Assembly: GCA_017303395.1 (NCBI GenBank)
Contig: JAFLBN010000004.1
Coordinates: 1-64,000, forward strand
Length of the DNA stretch: 64,000 nt
Direction: 5' to 3'
Source: Chitinophagales bacterium
GTDB lineage: Bacteria > Bacteroidota > Bacteroidia > Chitinophagales > Chitinophagaceae
The notes under the pieces were generated by a model that was given only the letters and a program-made list of their open reading frames with translations, was not told the origin of the DNA and made no database searches. Below are positions 16,669 to 26,151 of this stretch, one piece after another (the first letter of the stretch is position 1; every line of letters begins with the position of its first letter). The position numbers and the translations under genes were made by a program.

Positions 16669-19600
16669 ATGTTAGTAAACGAAGAATTATTCCAAGGCAG
16701 ATACAACAACCTGAATGCAGCCCAACGTGAGGCCGTTGACACCATCTATGGCCCGGTAATGGTGATTGCAGGCCCGGGGACAGGTAAAACGGAGGTATTA
16801 TCTCTACGCATCGCCAATCTGCTGCGTAGCGAGGCACAGGTGCAGCCACAAGAGATTCTTTGCCTTACTTATACCGACGAGGCCACCAATTCTATGCGTC
16901 GCAGATTGTTGCAGATTATAGGCACTGCTGCACACAGAATTAATATCTGCACCTTCCACGCTTTTTGCAACAACGTAATACAGAACAATAACGACTACTT
17001 CAGCCTGCGTACACTACAGCCTATTACAGACCTGGAACGCACAGAGCTGCTGTACGAAATGCTGGAAGAATTGCCGAGCGGCCACCCGTTGCGCAAACTG
17101 AGTGGTAATATATACTTCGATTCGGGCAGGCTGAACCGCCTGTTTGACATGATGAAGCGCGAAAACATAACTGCACAAACAATAGCAGATGCTGTTGATG
17201 CGCAGATAGCTGATATGCCTAATAATGAGGCATACATCTACAAGAAAAGTGGTAAAGGCTATCAGAAAGGCGACCTGAAGCAAAGCCAGATAGATGAAGA
17301 TACACGCAAGCTGAACCAGACAAAAGCTGCTGCACAGCTCTTTGATGTGTATAGCGAAAAGATGAAGCAGAAAGGGCGCTATGATTTCAACGATATGATA
17401 ATCTGGGTGCTTGATGCTTTCAAGAAAAATGATGCGTTGCTGCTCAGCTATCAGGAGCGTCACCAGTTTATACTGGTAGATGAGTTTCAGGATACAAACG
17501 GTGCGCAGAGCGATTTACTGCACATGCTTACCGATTTCTGGGAAGACCCCAACATATTTGTGGTGGGCGATGACGACCAGTCTATTTACGAATTTCAGGG
17601 CGCAAGGATTCGCAACATTCTCGACTTCTATCAACGCTACAAAGAAACCATCAAAGTCATTGTATTGCCACACAACTATCGCTCATCGCAGCTGATACTG
17701 GATAAGGCAATGGCCACTATCGATAATAACGAGCAGCGCCTCATTAAACAACTCGATGAACTTTCACTGAATAAAAACATTGTTGCCTCCGCCACACGTT
17801 TTCAGGATGGTAACGATACTGTTGACCCGATAGTAAAAGTATACAACAACATACTGCAGGAGGAAGCCGATGTGGTGATGCAGATAGAAGAACTGCAAAA
17901 GCAAGGCATAGCATTGAACAATGTTGCGGTGCTATATGCACAACACAAACAGGCAGATAATATCATCAGCCTGATGGAGCGTAAAGGCATACCATATACA
18001 GTTAAGAAACCTGTGAATGTGCTGGAACTGCCACTCATTAAGCAGGTCATCAACATACTATACTATCTCGAAGAAGAACGCAAAGAAGCATTCAGCAGTG
18101 AGGCGCGCTTGTTTGAAATAATGCATGCACCCTACTACGAAATAGCACCTGTAGATATTGCTACACTGTCGTTGCACATCAGCAACAACAAATCGAAAGA
18201 CAAAAGCCTTGGTGTTTGGCGACTGGTTTTGAACAACACTTTGCTGCTCGAAACCATGAACCTTGCTACTACCAAAAATATAACACGCCTCGGCAAATGT
18301 CTTGACAACTGGCTGCAGGAACAGCATACACTACCAATACCACTGCTGCTTGAAAAAATCATTTATGAAAGCGGCATGATGGCGCACCTGCTAAAGAAGG
18401 TAGACCATGTGTGGAATGTACAGGTCATCAATACATTCTTCGATTTTGTGAAAGAGTGCTACGACCGCGATGCCAACCTGAAAGTACCCGAACTGCTGCG
18501 CATGATAGAACGCATGCAAGACGAGAACATCAGCATACCAATACAGAAAGTAGTGCAGAACGAAAATGGTGTTCGCTTCTACACAGCGCATGGTGCTAAG
18601 GGCAATGAGTTTGAATATGTGTTCTTAGTAGGCTGCACCAAAAACTTCTGGGAAGATAAACGTGGTGGTGGCAATGAATACAAGCTACCCGAAGGCATCA
18701 CCAATACGAAAGATGATGCCGATAAAACATACAAAACAGAAGTAGCACGCCGTCTGTTTTTCGTAGCACTTACGCGCGCCAAGAAACACTTGCATGTATC
18801 TTATGCCATCAGCGATAATAACGGCAAGCCGCTTGAGAATTCTGTATTCATTGACGAGATAAGCCTGCCTGAAGAACGTATCAATCAGTCTGTACCAACA
18901 GAAGCCATTATGCAACATATAGCATGGGCGTTGCAGCCCGTGCCCGATGTACGCATCAAACTTGCTAACGGGCAGTGGATAGATTATATCCTGCAGCAGT
19001 TTACCATGAGCTATACAACGCTTTCAAAATACCTGCGTTGTCCGCTGACATTCTACTACGAGCATATACTGCGCGTGCCATACCTGAAGAGCGATGCATT
19101 AGCCTTTGGTAGTGCAGTACACTATGCGCTGGAAAGAATGTATAAACTGATGAAAGAAAACCAGGGCGTGTTTCCTCCGTTGGAAGATGTGATTGCTTCT
19201 TTCAAATCAGAGATGTATCGCGAGCGCGAATCATTCAACAATATTCAGTTTGAAAGAAGGATGGAACAAGGCAATACCATTCTTACCGAATACTATAACG
19301 AATACCTCAACACCTTCCCTACCAAGGTAGAGATTGAATATAAAATACAGCGCTTCCTACTGGATGGTGTACCTGTAACGGGCAAGATAGACCTGATACA
19401 ATTTGACGATGATGGTTGCAAAGTAATAGACTATAAAACAGGCGACCCCGACAGGTCTTCAGGTACCTACACTGCACCGCCCAACGATAAAGAGCCTAAT
19501 GGTGGCGACTACTGGCGCCAGATGCTTTTCTACAAACTACTGATAGAAAACAACCCCGACAGACAATGGCAGGTAAAAGAAGGCATGTTTGACTATATAG

Positions 19601-19818
19601 AAAAAGGCCGCAAAACAAATCAGTACAAACGCATTACCATACCATTCATAGGCCAGCAGGAAGAAATAGTAAAGCAGCAAATGAAGAATGCCTATGCAGG
19701 CATTATGAATCACGAGTTTGATAAAGGCTGTGGCAAAGAAGACTGCAACTGGTGCAATTTTGCAAAACGTTACGAGCTGATACGCCCTGCAGATGACGTG
19801 GAAATAGATGACCTATAG
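16669..19818 (+). CDS. UvrD/PcrA-type ATP-dependent helicase fused to a Fe-S PD-(D/E)XK nuclease
   Basis: A 1049-residue superfamily 1A DNA helicase. Motif I is AGPGTGKT (residues 34-41), motif II VDEFQDT (about 270), motif III GDDDQSIYEFQGA (about 301) and motif VI RRLFFVALTRAKK. The last 270 residues form an AddB/RecB-like nuclease: LRCPLTFYYE with a Cys near 788, GSAVHYALE, the catalytic IDYKTGD near 921, and three more Cys in CGKEDCNWC (about 1021-1029). The four Cys suggest an iron-sulphur cluster clamp as in AddB and Cas4. It would unwind and cut DNA ends, so it is a recombination or repair enzyme. No partner subunit is adjacent. Confidence 0.9.
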   Translation: MLVNEELFQGRYNNLNAAQREAVDTIYGPVMVIAGPGTGKTEVLSLRIANLLRSEAQVQPQEILCLTYTDEATNSMRRRLLQIIGTAAHRINICTFHAFCNNVIQNNNDYFSLRTLQPITDLERTELLYEMLEELPSGHPLRKLSGNIYFDSGRLNRLFDMMKRENITAQTIADAVDAQIADMPNNEAYIYKKSGKGYQKGDLKQSQIDEDTRKLNQTKAAAQLFDVYSEKMKQKGRYDFNDMIIWVLDAFKKNDALLLSYQERHQFILVDEFQDTNGAQSDLLHMLTDFWEDPNIFVVGDDDQSIYEFQGARIRNILDFYQRYKETIKVIVLPHNYRSSQLILDKAMATIDNNEQRLIKQLDELSLNKNIVASATRFQDGNDTVDPIVKVYNNILQEEADVVMQIEELQKQGIALNNVAVLYAQHKQADNIISLMERKGIPYTVKKPVNVLELPLIKQVINILYYLEEERKEAFSSEARLFEIMHAPYYEIAPVDIATLSLHISNNKSKDKSLGVWRLVLNNTLLLETMNLATTKNITRLGKCLDNWLQEQHTLPIPLLLEKIIYESGMMAHLLKKVDHVWNVQVINTFFDFVKECYDRDANLKVPELLRMIERMQDENISIPIQKVVQNENGVRFYTAHGAKGNEFEYVFLVGCTKNFWEDKRGGGNEYKLPEGITNTKDDADKTYKTEVARRLFFVALTRAKKHLHVSYAISDNNGKPLENSVFIDEISLPEERINQSVPTEAIMQHIAWALQPVPDVRIKLANGQWIDYILQQFTMSYTTLSKYLRCPLTFYYEHILRVPYLKSDALAFGSAVHYALERMYKLMKENQGVFPPLEDVIASFKSEMYRERESFNNIQFERRMEQGNTILTEYYNEYLNTFPTKVEIEYKIQRFLLDGVPVTGKIDLIQFDDDGCKVIDYKTGDPDRSSGTYTAPPNDKEPNGGDYWRQMLFYKLLIENNPDRQWQVKEGMFDYIEKGRKTNQYKRITIPFIGQQEEIVKQQMKNAYAGIMNHEFDKGCGKEDCNWCNFAKRYELIRPADDVEIDDL

Positions 19819-19823
19819 GTAAC

Positions 19824-20063
19824 TCAACTATCAAACATGCCGCGCTTTTCAAATGGCTGTGTGCAATTTTCTGTAGTAAACAAGTATTTGCCCGATGGCA
19901 ATCCTTTTGTGCTTACGTTATAGCTGTTAGCTCCTGGTGTCAGCTTGCCTTTGCGTATCAGCTGTCCGTCTGTTGTTGTTATCTGGTAGGCGATATGTTC
20001 ATGGGTCTGGCTGTGTAGCACTATACGCACTTCCTGCGTCAACTGGCTGTACATAATAACCAT
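19824..20063 (-). CDS. Small protein resembling a lone T9SS C-terminal sorting domain
   Basis: A 79-residue frame without a signal peptide. The pattern VRIVLHSQ, then YQITTTDGQLIRKGKL, GANSYNV and LPSGKYLFTT resembles the beta-sandwich of type A T9SS sorting tails (strands, a G-x-L turn, then LPSGxY). The final segment QPFEKRGMFDS departs from the usual ending. It overlaps nothing and its stop lies six bases beyond the helicase stop on the opposite strand. It could be the remnant of a former T9SS cargo gene or a real small protein; a second ATG three codons in is equally usable. Similarity is by pattern only. Confidence 0.5.
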   Translation of the reverse strand: MVIMYSQLTQEVRIVLHSQTHEHIAYQITTTDGQLIRKGKLTPGANSYNVSTKGLPSGKYLFTTENCTQPFEKRGMFDS

Positions 20064-20154
20064 AACATATAAGAGTATGGTATAAAGCTAATACTGCTGT
20101 GTAAGCACATCATTACTCCACTGTTATCTTCTTGCTATCATATCATTAAACACA

Positions 20155-20183
20155 AAAGCGGGAGGCTGTTTGCCTCCCGCTTT
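20155..20183. terminator. Hairpin terminator after the OmpA-family gene
   Basis: AAAGCGGGAGGC and its complement with a five-base loop, 22 bases past the stop. It can also stop transcripts from the right-hand strand. Confidence 0.88.
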
Positions 20184-20205
20184 ATATTATACTGATGTAC
20201 TAAAG

Positions 20206-22482
20206 TTAGTCTTTCAGTTTAAGATCCATCGCAACGCGGCGGTTCTTAGCACGGCCTGCAGCAGTTTTGTTACTTGCTACCGGTTTAGTATCACCATAAC
20301 CGTTGTCAGTCAGCCTGTCTGCAGCTATACCTTTACTTACGAAGTAAGCTTTCACAGCAGCAGCACGGTCTTTAGACAGTTGCATATTCTTAGCAGCATT
20401 ACCGGTGTTATCAGTATGGCCATCGATGGTCATCTGATAATCAGGGTAGTCATTCAGAATCTTAACTACTTCATCCAGCAGTTTGTTAGATGTTTTCTTG
20501 ATAGTTGCTTTACCTAAGTCGAACTGGATAGCAGTTGCTGCAAATGCAAGGCGTTTCTTAACCTGTACGCTTACTTCAGGACAACCCTGATTAGCTACTG
20601 TACCTGCTACTGTAGGACATTTATCCAGGTGGTCAGCTACGCCGTCGTTATCTGTATCAGGACAGCCTTCGTTAGCTATCGGACCAGCAGCATTAGGACA
20701 TTTATCCACGTTGTCAGCTATACCATCACCATCAGTATCAGGACAACCTTTGTATTGAGCCAGACCTGGTTGATCAGGACAAGCATCATCGATATCAGCT
20801 ATACCGTCGTTATCGCGGTCAGGACAACCTTGCATTGCAGGCAGGCCAGCTTCTTGCGGACAACGATCTTCAGCATCAGCCACACCATCCAGGTCAGCAT
20901 CAGGACAACCTGCTGCTGTTTTAGAACCTGCAACATCAGGACATTTATCATCTTTATCCAGTATGCCATCACCATCTTTATCAGGATTAGGACAACCCCT
21001 CATTTCCCAAACACCTTTTTCGTTTTTACACTTGTCTTTGCGGTTTGATACCAGGTCACCATCGCTGTCACGTGGTTTCTTTTTGTTGAAAGGAACGTAA
21101 GCACCGAAGTACATGTTCATACCATTACCATCGCCAAAGAAAGAAAGCATGTCATCGCTACCGAAGAAGAAACCTGCAACACGGATACCTGCACCCATTT
21201 TAATGTTCTGTGTCAGCGTGCTATATGTAACAGGCAAGCCAAAGCTGAACACACGTGTATCGAAACGTGGCGTCAGTGTTACCTGACTGTAGTTTGTATT
21301 ACCATAACGCAGACGATCTGCAATATTGCCCATGTATGTAGCATTGATGTACAAGCCACCTACAGCATGATAGTCAACACCAACAACCAACATTGTAGGC
21401 AGGCCTACTTTTGTAGCGTCATTGTTTTTGCTCAGGTTCAGACCTTTGTTTTTCAGGTAGTTTGAAAGTGAGTCGAAATCGTTGATATGCTCCTGAATGT
21501 CATCACCAACAAGGCCGTTTGCGTTACCGCTGAATTTAGCCTGGCTGCTGTTGCTTGAATATTTGATAGAACCGATATCTGTTACTGCAGCAGAGAAACG
21601 CAATAAGTATTGGTTTTTGCTATTGTCTATGATACCTGTTTTACCATCCATATCATATTTGTAGCTCTGATACTTAGGGCGGAATTCATAAGTAACACCA
21701 AGATCCAGACCGAAGCCTTTACCTGCGCTACCAAAGAAATCGCTGAAAGCATCGCTGCCACCATTTACAGAAGCACCTGCCTGTGCATAGCTCACATCTG
21801 TATTAGTTACATTGAACTGAGCCTGATTACTTGATGCACTTACGAAAGTTGCATTCAGGTTATTGCTCACCATACTTACAGCACCAATACCCATCAGGTA
21901 GCGGCCTGTGATACCACCTTTAATCTGGTGTTTGTTTTTCTCCCAGATAATACCGCCATAGCTCAAGCCAATTTCAGACCACGCATGTGCTGTAAAGTTG
22001 AATTTGTCAGCCTTTACTGTTACGTTGTTTGTATTGAAAGTAGAGTCTGTAATATTACGATACAGGCTTTGGCTCATGTTATGGAACTGTGCCATACCAC
22101 GTACACGTGTTGTAAGTGCTATGCCATGTTTACGGCCAATGCTCATCATAAAGCCCGGACCACGCACTTCTGCATAAGGTAACATGATGCTAACCTTTTC
22201 TTTAGTGCTGTAGTCTTTCAGCATGGTTGACAGTTTATCACCGTCAAGAATACCGCTAAATACGTCAGATGCGTTAAACTTCGCAAGGCTGTTATCAGCA
22301 CCCAAGTTCATTGAGAACAGGTCGATAGTAAACTTATGACGTGAATCTGCAAGATTTGCCGGATTCAGATAAAGTCCGTTGGTTCCGCTCCAGTTGCTGG
22401 TAGCTACCCCAAGGTACCTTTGTGCATTTGCGGCTACCGGCAATGTAGCAGCCAATGCTAATCCTAGTGTAAACTTTTTCAT
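20206..22482 (-). CDS. OmpA-family outer-membrane protein with TSP3 calcium-binding repeats
   Basis: A 758-residue protein in three parts. A signal peptide (ending ANAQ, residue 20) is followed by a barrel-like N-terminal region resembling DUF5723 (LGVATSNWSGTNGLYLNPANLADSR), up to about residue 470. Next come about seven thrombospondin type-3-like repeats (DKDGDGILDKDDKCPDVAG and variants, about 480-645), each rich in Asp with a C-P pair, which bind calcium. The C-terminus is an OmpA peptidoglycan-binding domain: IQFDLGKATI, IDGHTDNTGN, LSKDRAAAVKAYF and GRAKNRRVAM. It anchors the outer membrane to the wall and may be abundant. It ends at a strong terminator and its upstream region is unusually long. 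Confidence 0.93.
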   Translation of the reverse strand: MKKFTLGLALAATLPVAANAQRYLGVATSNWSGTNGLYLNPANLADSRHKFTIDLFSMNLGADNSLAKFNASDVFSGILDGDKLSTMLKDYSTKEKVSIMLPYAEVRGPGFMMSIGRKHGIALTTRVRGMAQFHNMSQSLYRNITDSTFNTNNVTVKADKFNFTAHAWSEIGLSYGGIIWEKNKHQIKGGITGRYLMGIGAVSMVSNNLNATFVSASSNQAQFNVTNTDVSYAQAGASVNGGSDAFSDFFGSAGKGFGLDLGVTYEFRPKYQSYKYDMDGKTGIIDNSKNQYLLRFSAAVTDIGSIKYSSNSSQAKFSGNANGLVGDDIQEHINDFDSLSNYLKNKGLNLSKNNDATKVGLPTMLVVGVDYHAVGGLYINATYMGNIADRLRYGNTNYSQVTLTPRFDTRVFSFGLPVTYSTLTQNIKMGAGIRVAGFFFGSDDMLSFFGDGNGMNMYFGAYVPFNKKKPRDSDGDLVSNRKDKCKNEKGVWEMRGCPNPDKDGDGILDKDDKCPDVAGSKTAAGCPDADLDGVADAEDRCPQEAGLPAMQGCPDRDNDGIADIDDACPDQPGLAQYKGCPDTDGDGIADNVDKCPNAAGPIANEGCPDTDNDGVADHLDKCPTVAGTVANQGCPEVSVQVKKRLAFAATAIQFDLGKATIKKTSNKLLDEVVKILNDYPDYQMTIDGHTDNTGNAAKNMQLSKDRAAAVKAYFVSKGIAADRLTDNGYGDTKPVASNKTAAGRAKNRRVAMDLKLKD

Positions 22483-22797
22483 ATAGTGGTATTTGATTCT
22501 CCTAATTTTGTACTCTTCTTAACACATACTGTGCCAACCCAAAAACATTAGCAAAAAATATATTTCAGTTGCTTTTGGCGCTGCAAAGCAACGAAAAACT
22601 TTCGGAACAGCGAAAACTATTGTGTTTCTTTTCTTTCAACTATCCCGAAAACACTGCCTTATTCAAAAAAGAACTAATGCAAAATTAGAAGTAATTCTAC
22701 AAAGATGCTATACCGTATTAAAGGTATTTGCCCTGCGTATTAATACGCAGGGCAAATACTATATCGGGGTTTCAATAAAAAATCTTGGTTTGCCGTA
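22483..22797. other. Gene-free stretch between ompA-family gene and rpiB
   Basis: About 315 bases with no coding frame of note. It holds the rpiB terminator palindrome (22724-22759), a hairpin GTTGCTTT/AAAGCAAC at 22568-22592 that could lie in the leader of the OmpA-family mRNA, and the minus-strand -7-like TAATTTTG at 22687-22680 without a good -33. Nothing else was recognised. Confidence 0.6.
22724..22759. terminator. Long perfect palindrome downstream of rpiB
   Basis: GTATTTGCCCTGCGTAT and its exact complement separated by two bases, 38 bases past the rpiB stop. The stem is strong but the T-run is poor, so it may stabilise the 3' end as well as terminate. Confidence 0.75.
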
Positions 22798-23253
22798 CTA
22801 AAGCGCCATTTTAGCAACACGGCGCTCGTGCCTGCCGCCTTCAAAAGCAATGCTCAGAAAGGTATCAAGCATATTGAATGCTTGCTCTTGCGGTACGAAA
22901 CGTGCAGGTATGCAAATGATATTGGCATCGTTGTGCTGGCGTGCCAGTGCAGCTATCTCTTCATTCCAGCACAGCGCTGCGCGTACCCCCACATGTTTGT
23001 TTGCTGTCATGCATACACCGTTACCGCTGCCACATATCAGCACACCTACAGATGCTGCACCTGTAGATACCATATCTGCTACCGGATGGGCATAATCGGG
23101 ATAATCTGTACTGTCAGTGCTGTAGGTACCTTTATCTTCAACTGTCCAGCCGTTTTCCTGCAACAGTTTTTTTACAGCTTCTTTCAGTTCAAAACCTGCA
23201 TGGTCGCAGCCCAGTGCCAGTGGCAGTTGTTGGTTGAAAACAGTTGGTAACAT
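22798..23253 (-). CDS. rpiB: Ribose-5-phosphate isomerase B
   Basis: Interconverts ribose 5-phosphate and ribulose 5-phosphate in the pentose phosphate pathway. The 151-residue protein has the RpiB/LacAB pattern LGCDHAGFELKE at the N-terminus, DKGTYSTDSTDYPDYA, and the active-site loop CGSGNGVCMTANKH around residues 72-85, where a Cys acts as base. GGRHERRV near the end is the phosphate-binding Arg segment. It is four bases downstream of tatC, so the two are co-transcribed, an arrangement without obvious functional link. Confidence 0.95.
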   Translation of the reverse strand: MLPTVFNQQLPLALGCDHAGFELKEAVKKLLQENGWTVEDKGTYSTDSTDYPDYAHPVADMVSTGAASVGVLICGSGNGVCMTANKHVGVRAALCWNEEIAALARQHNDANIICIPARFVPQEQAFNMLDTFLSIAFEGGRHERRVAKMAL

Positions 23254-23257
23254 AGCT

Positions 23258-24109
23258 CTAATATTTTTGAAGTTCTTTACGTTGTCTTTGTTTATTTGCC
23301 CTGTCGCTGATGGCTATACTTGCTTCGTACAGTATCAGCAATGGTATTGCTACCAGCCATATACTAAACCAATCGGGCGGGGTTACAATGGCTGCCAATA
23401 CAAAGATAATAAGAATGGCATACCTGCGTTTATCGCGCATCAGCTTTGGCGTCAGCAGCCCTATCTTCGAGAGGAAGAATACCACAACAGGCAACTCGAA
23501 CACCACACCCATACCCAATATCAAGTCGCTCATGGTATCGTAATAGTTAGCCATTGTGATGATGTTCTTGAACGAAGGACTCAACTGGTAGTTGGCAAAG
23601 AAATTGATGGTAAACGGTGCTACTACGTAGTAGGCAAACAGTACACCAAAGAAAAACAGCAGTGAAGACCAGAATACGATACCACGCGCATAGCGCAGTT
23701 CTTCCTTCTTGAGGGCAGGCCTTATAAAACGCCAGAATTCCCAGAAAACATACGGGAATGCCACTACAACCCCTACCATGAATGATGTGGAGAAACTGAG
23801 CATAAACTGGCCTGAAAGCTCTGTATTCTGAAACTCGAGGTTTATTTCCTGCAGGCATAGTGCGCTGATGCCTATTTTATTGCCAAATTGGCAAAGCAGT
23901 CGGTAGGCTATAAAATCTGTATGCGCAGGGCCGAGAATGATGTTATCCCATATCCATTCTATTTTGAAAAACGCAAGAATGGAGAAAATCAGAATGACTG
24001 CCAAAGAACGTATGATGTGCCACCGCAACTCTTCTATATGGTCAACAAAAGCCATTTCTGCATTGGCAGACTTTTGTCTTTTCTTAAAGAAATTATCAAT
24101 GAAACTCAC
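23258..24109 (-). CDS. tatC: Sec-independent protein translocase subunit TatC
   Basis: The core receptor of the twin-arginine translocase, which exports folded proteins across the inner membrane. The 283-residue protein shows FVDHIEELRWHIIRSL, the hallmark cytoplasmic N-terminal segment that binds signal peptides, and FPYVFWEFWRFIRPAL, the conserved cytoplasmic loop, with six hydrophobic segments in all. The periplasmic loop between the first and second helices is longer than in E. coli. The start is GTG (24109), since no ATG precedes the conserved region. TatA/B genes are not in the window. It precedes rpiB in an operon. Confidence 0.94.
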   Translation of the reverse strand: MSFIDNFFKKRQKSANAEMAFVDHIEELRWHIIRSLAVILIFSILAFFKIEWIWDNIILGPAHTDFIAYRLLCQFGNKIGISALCLQEINLEFQNTELSGQFMLSFSTSFMVGVVVAFPYVFWEFWRFIRPALKKEELRYARGIVFWSSLLFFFGVLFAYYVVAPFTINFFANYQLSPSFKNIITMANYYDTMSDLILGMGVVFELPVVVFFLSKIGLLTPKLMRDKRRYAILIIFVLAAIVTPPDWFSIWLVAIPLLILYEASIAISDRANKQRQRKELQKY

Positions 24110-24186
24110 CGGCAGTCTTTACGTTAGGGCGCAAATTTATACAAATATGCTTATTAATAGCCTTTGATGTGGTATATATAATAATA

Positions 24187-24207
24187 ATGGCGGCATATAG
24201 CCGCCAT
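24187..24207 (-). terminator. Hairpin terminator after the protease gene
   Basis: ATGGCGGC and GCCGCCAT with a five-base loop, 23 bases beyond the stop. Flanking sequence is AT-rich on both sides. Confidence 0.75.
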
Positions 24208-24229
24208 CTTATATAATATCTATGCTTTC

Positions 24230-25297
24230 TTATTTCTTATACACTTTGATAGAGCATGTATAGTATTCAAGCTTCTCTATCTGTTGCTCCAGCGACAGGT
24301 GGTTCAGTTTATTGCTTTTAGGCAGGCGCAGGTTAGCATCTTTCGGCAGCGATTGCACCAGGCGTGCCAGCGCTTTAGAACTCACTGCAAAAGTAGTACC
24401 GTCACTTTCTTCTTCTTTACCCGTTATCATCGCCAGTACATTGCCATTCGCATCCAGTATCGGCGCACCGCTTTGTCCCGGATAAGCAGATATTTCCAAC
24501 CTGTATTGAGAAGAGTCTCCCTGATAGCCGTTGATGGCACTGATATAACCTTCATTATATACAATCTCATCCTGCGGGAAGCCAAGTGTATATATTTTAG
24601 TACCCAGTTTACGTTTGTTAGGTGCAAATGTGTACGGCACTTCACCCTTACCAAAGCGGAACATTTTATCCTCTACCTTCAGGATAGCGATATCTGCCTG
24701 TTGGTCGTAGCCTACAGTATATGCTTTGAAGTAGCGTCCCTCACGGTTCTGTATATATACAGAGTCAGCACCGGCTGTTACGTGATAGTTAGTAACCAGA
24801 TAGCCATCATTGCTAAGGGCAAAACCTGTACCTGTGTACCTAACCTCTGCCTGTGGTGCGGTAGCTTGTTCTTTTATGTTGTTGATGAGCTGATTTTGTG
24901 AGCGTTGGTATTTCTCCAAATCGCGTTTAAGCAGGCTATATTGAGAAGCAATCTTTTTATTGCTATGCTGTATGGCCCAGTAGGTAGTAAGTGATGTAAG
25001 CATGGCAATACCCGCAGCAATACCTGCCGTACGCACATAAAATGCACGCAGGGTAATAGTGCGCGCTTTAGTAGCGGGCTTAGCTTCCTGTGCTGCTATA
25101 TCCTTCAGCATACTGGTGAAGCGTTTTTGTGCGCCACTGCTCTGCAAGCCGCGCAGCATATTTACACACTCACCAAACTCATTGGCAAATGATAAATCTG
25201 CAGCCAGTTTATCCTTCAGTGTATTCAGCTCGTCCTGAGACAGAGAACCTGCAATATACCTCTCGGCCACTTCCATCATACTATGCTCAGTCATCAT
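24230..25297 (-). CDS. Membrane-anchored trypsin-like protease with anti-sigma-like N-terminus
   Basis: A 355-residue protein counted from the ATG at 25297. Residues 1-75 are cytoplasmic and look like an anti-sigma N-terminal domain (VAERYIAGSLSQDELNTLKDKL). A single transmembrane helix lies at about 86-108, a coiled coil follows (111-145), then an S1-type serine protease domain in the periplasm with YHV (His172), QQADIAILKV (Asp202) and the nucleophile loop YPGQSGAPI (Ser276). All triad residues are present. It begins 12 bases after the ECF sigma gene, so the pair should be co-transcribed. A signalling role, with the periplasmic domain sensing or cutting and the N-terminus holding the sigma factor, is inference. 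The start is the first of two adjacent ATGs. Confidence 0.82.
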   Translation of the reverse strand: MMTEHSMMEVAERYIAGSLSQDELNTLKDKLAADLSFANEFGECVNMLRGLQSSGAQKRFTSMLKDIAAQEAKPATKARTITLRAFYVRTAGIAAGIAMLTSLTTYWAIQHSNKKIASQYSLLKRDLEKYQRSQNQLINNIKEQATAPQAEVRYTGTGFALSNDGYLVTNYHVTAGADSVYIQNREGRYFKAYTVGYDQQADIAILKVEDKMFRFGKGEVPYTFAPNKRKLGTKIYTLGFPQDEIVYNEGYISAINGYQGDSSQYRLEISAYPGQSGAPILDANGNVLAMITGKEEESDGTTFAVSSKALARLVQSLPKDANLRLPKSNKLNHLSLEQQIEKLEYYTCSIKVYKK

Positions 25298-25308
25298 ATT
25301 CACTTCTG

Positions 25309-25875
25309 TTATTTTACCTGTACGTTGTGGAATATCTTCCGTAGCCGTGCCAGGCACTTATACTTCTGTGTTTTGGCATTGTCGGTATTTGTGTACCCAA
25401 ATCCCGATGCTATTTCCTGCATGCTTTTATCTTCATGATAAAAAGCTTTCAGCAGCGATTTACAAGGCTCTCCTATCTGTTCCAATGCCGCATTCAGTTG
25501 AGAATAATAGTTTTCCCTTTCCTTATGCGCATTTACATCATCTTCGTATGCCCATTCCTGCCTGTCATCATCCGGTAGCGATACCGGGTCTTGTTGCCTT
25601 TTGTTGGCTTTCTTGTACCATAGGTGCTTGCTGATGGCAAAAAGGTAAGTACCTATTTTGCAACTCAGGCGGAAAGCTTCGTCCTGCGATTTCTCATAAA
25701 GAACCACTATCGCCTCCTGATATACATCTGCCGCATCTGCCTCACTTCCACCATTATGCTGTATCCATTTGGTAACTACAGGATAATGCTGCTTATATAT
25801 CTGCTCCGTAGCCGTACGCTCACCTGCTGCCAGTTGAGCCAACAAATATTCTTCCAATTGTTGCGAACCTTGCAC
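25309..25875 (-). CDS. ECF-type RNA polymerase sigma factor
   Basis: A 188-residue sigma-70 family protein of the extracytoplasmic-function type. Region 2 is EADAADVYQEAIVVLYEKSQ plus the -10-binding IGTYLFAISKHLWYKKANK (about 45-95). Region 4 is LEQIGEPCKSLLKAFYHEDKSMQEIASGFGY..DNAKTQKYKCLARLRK (about 130-180). A charged linker joins them. The start is GTG, as no ATG is available. The next gene encodes an anti-sigma-like membrane protease, the usual order for a sigma factor and its regulator. The target promoters are not known; about 276 bases without genes lie upstream. Confidence 0.9.
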   Translation of the reverse strand: MQGSQQLEEYLLAQLAAGERTATEQIYKQHYPVVTKWIQHNGGSEADAADVYQEAIVVLYEKSQDEAFRLSCKIGTYLFAISKHLWYKKANKRQQDPVSLPDDDRQEWAYEDDVNAHKERENYYSQLNAALEQIGEPCKSLLKAFYHEDKSMQEIASGFGYTNTDNAKTQKYKCLARLRKIFHNVQVK

Positions 25876-26151
25876 TTATTAATCCTGCTTTTTGTAAAAA
25901 GTAACCCGAAGGAGTTTGAAAAAAATCGTATTAAAATATTAATACTATCTGTTTATAAAGATAATCACAAGATTTGTTAGGCAATTAATAATAATTCCTT
26001 AAACTACTAAAATATTGATTTTCAATTACTTATTTAATTATTAATTGCATGAAATCAGATTAAAGAAAAAAATCTTCAAATTTTTCCATGTTTCTTGGGT
26101 TACCTTTTTCTGTTTGGGGTATAAATGTGAAACATCTTAAAATTTTAAGTC

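Noticed and set aside
22724..22759. A recombination or attachment site
   Set aside because: A perfect palindrome directly after rpiB fits a terminator or 3'-end stabiliser; no integrase or direct repeat is present.
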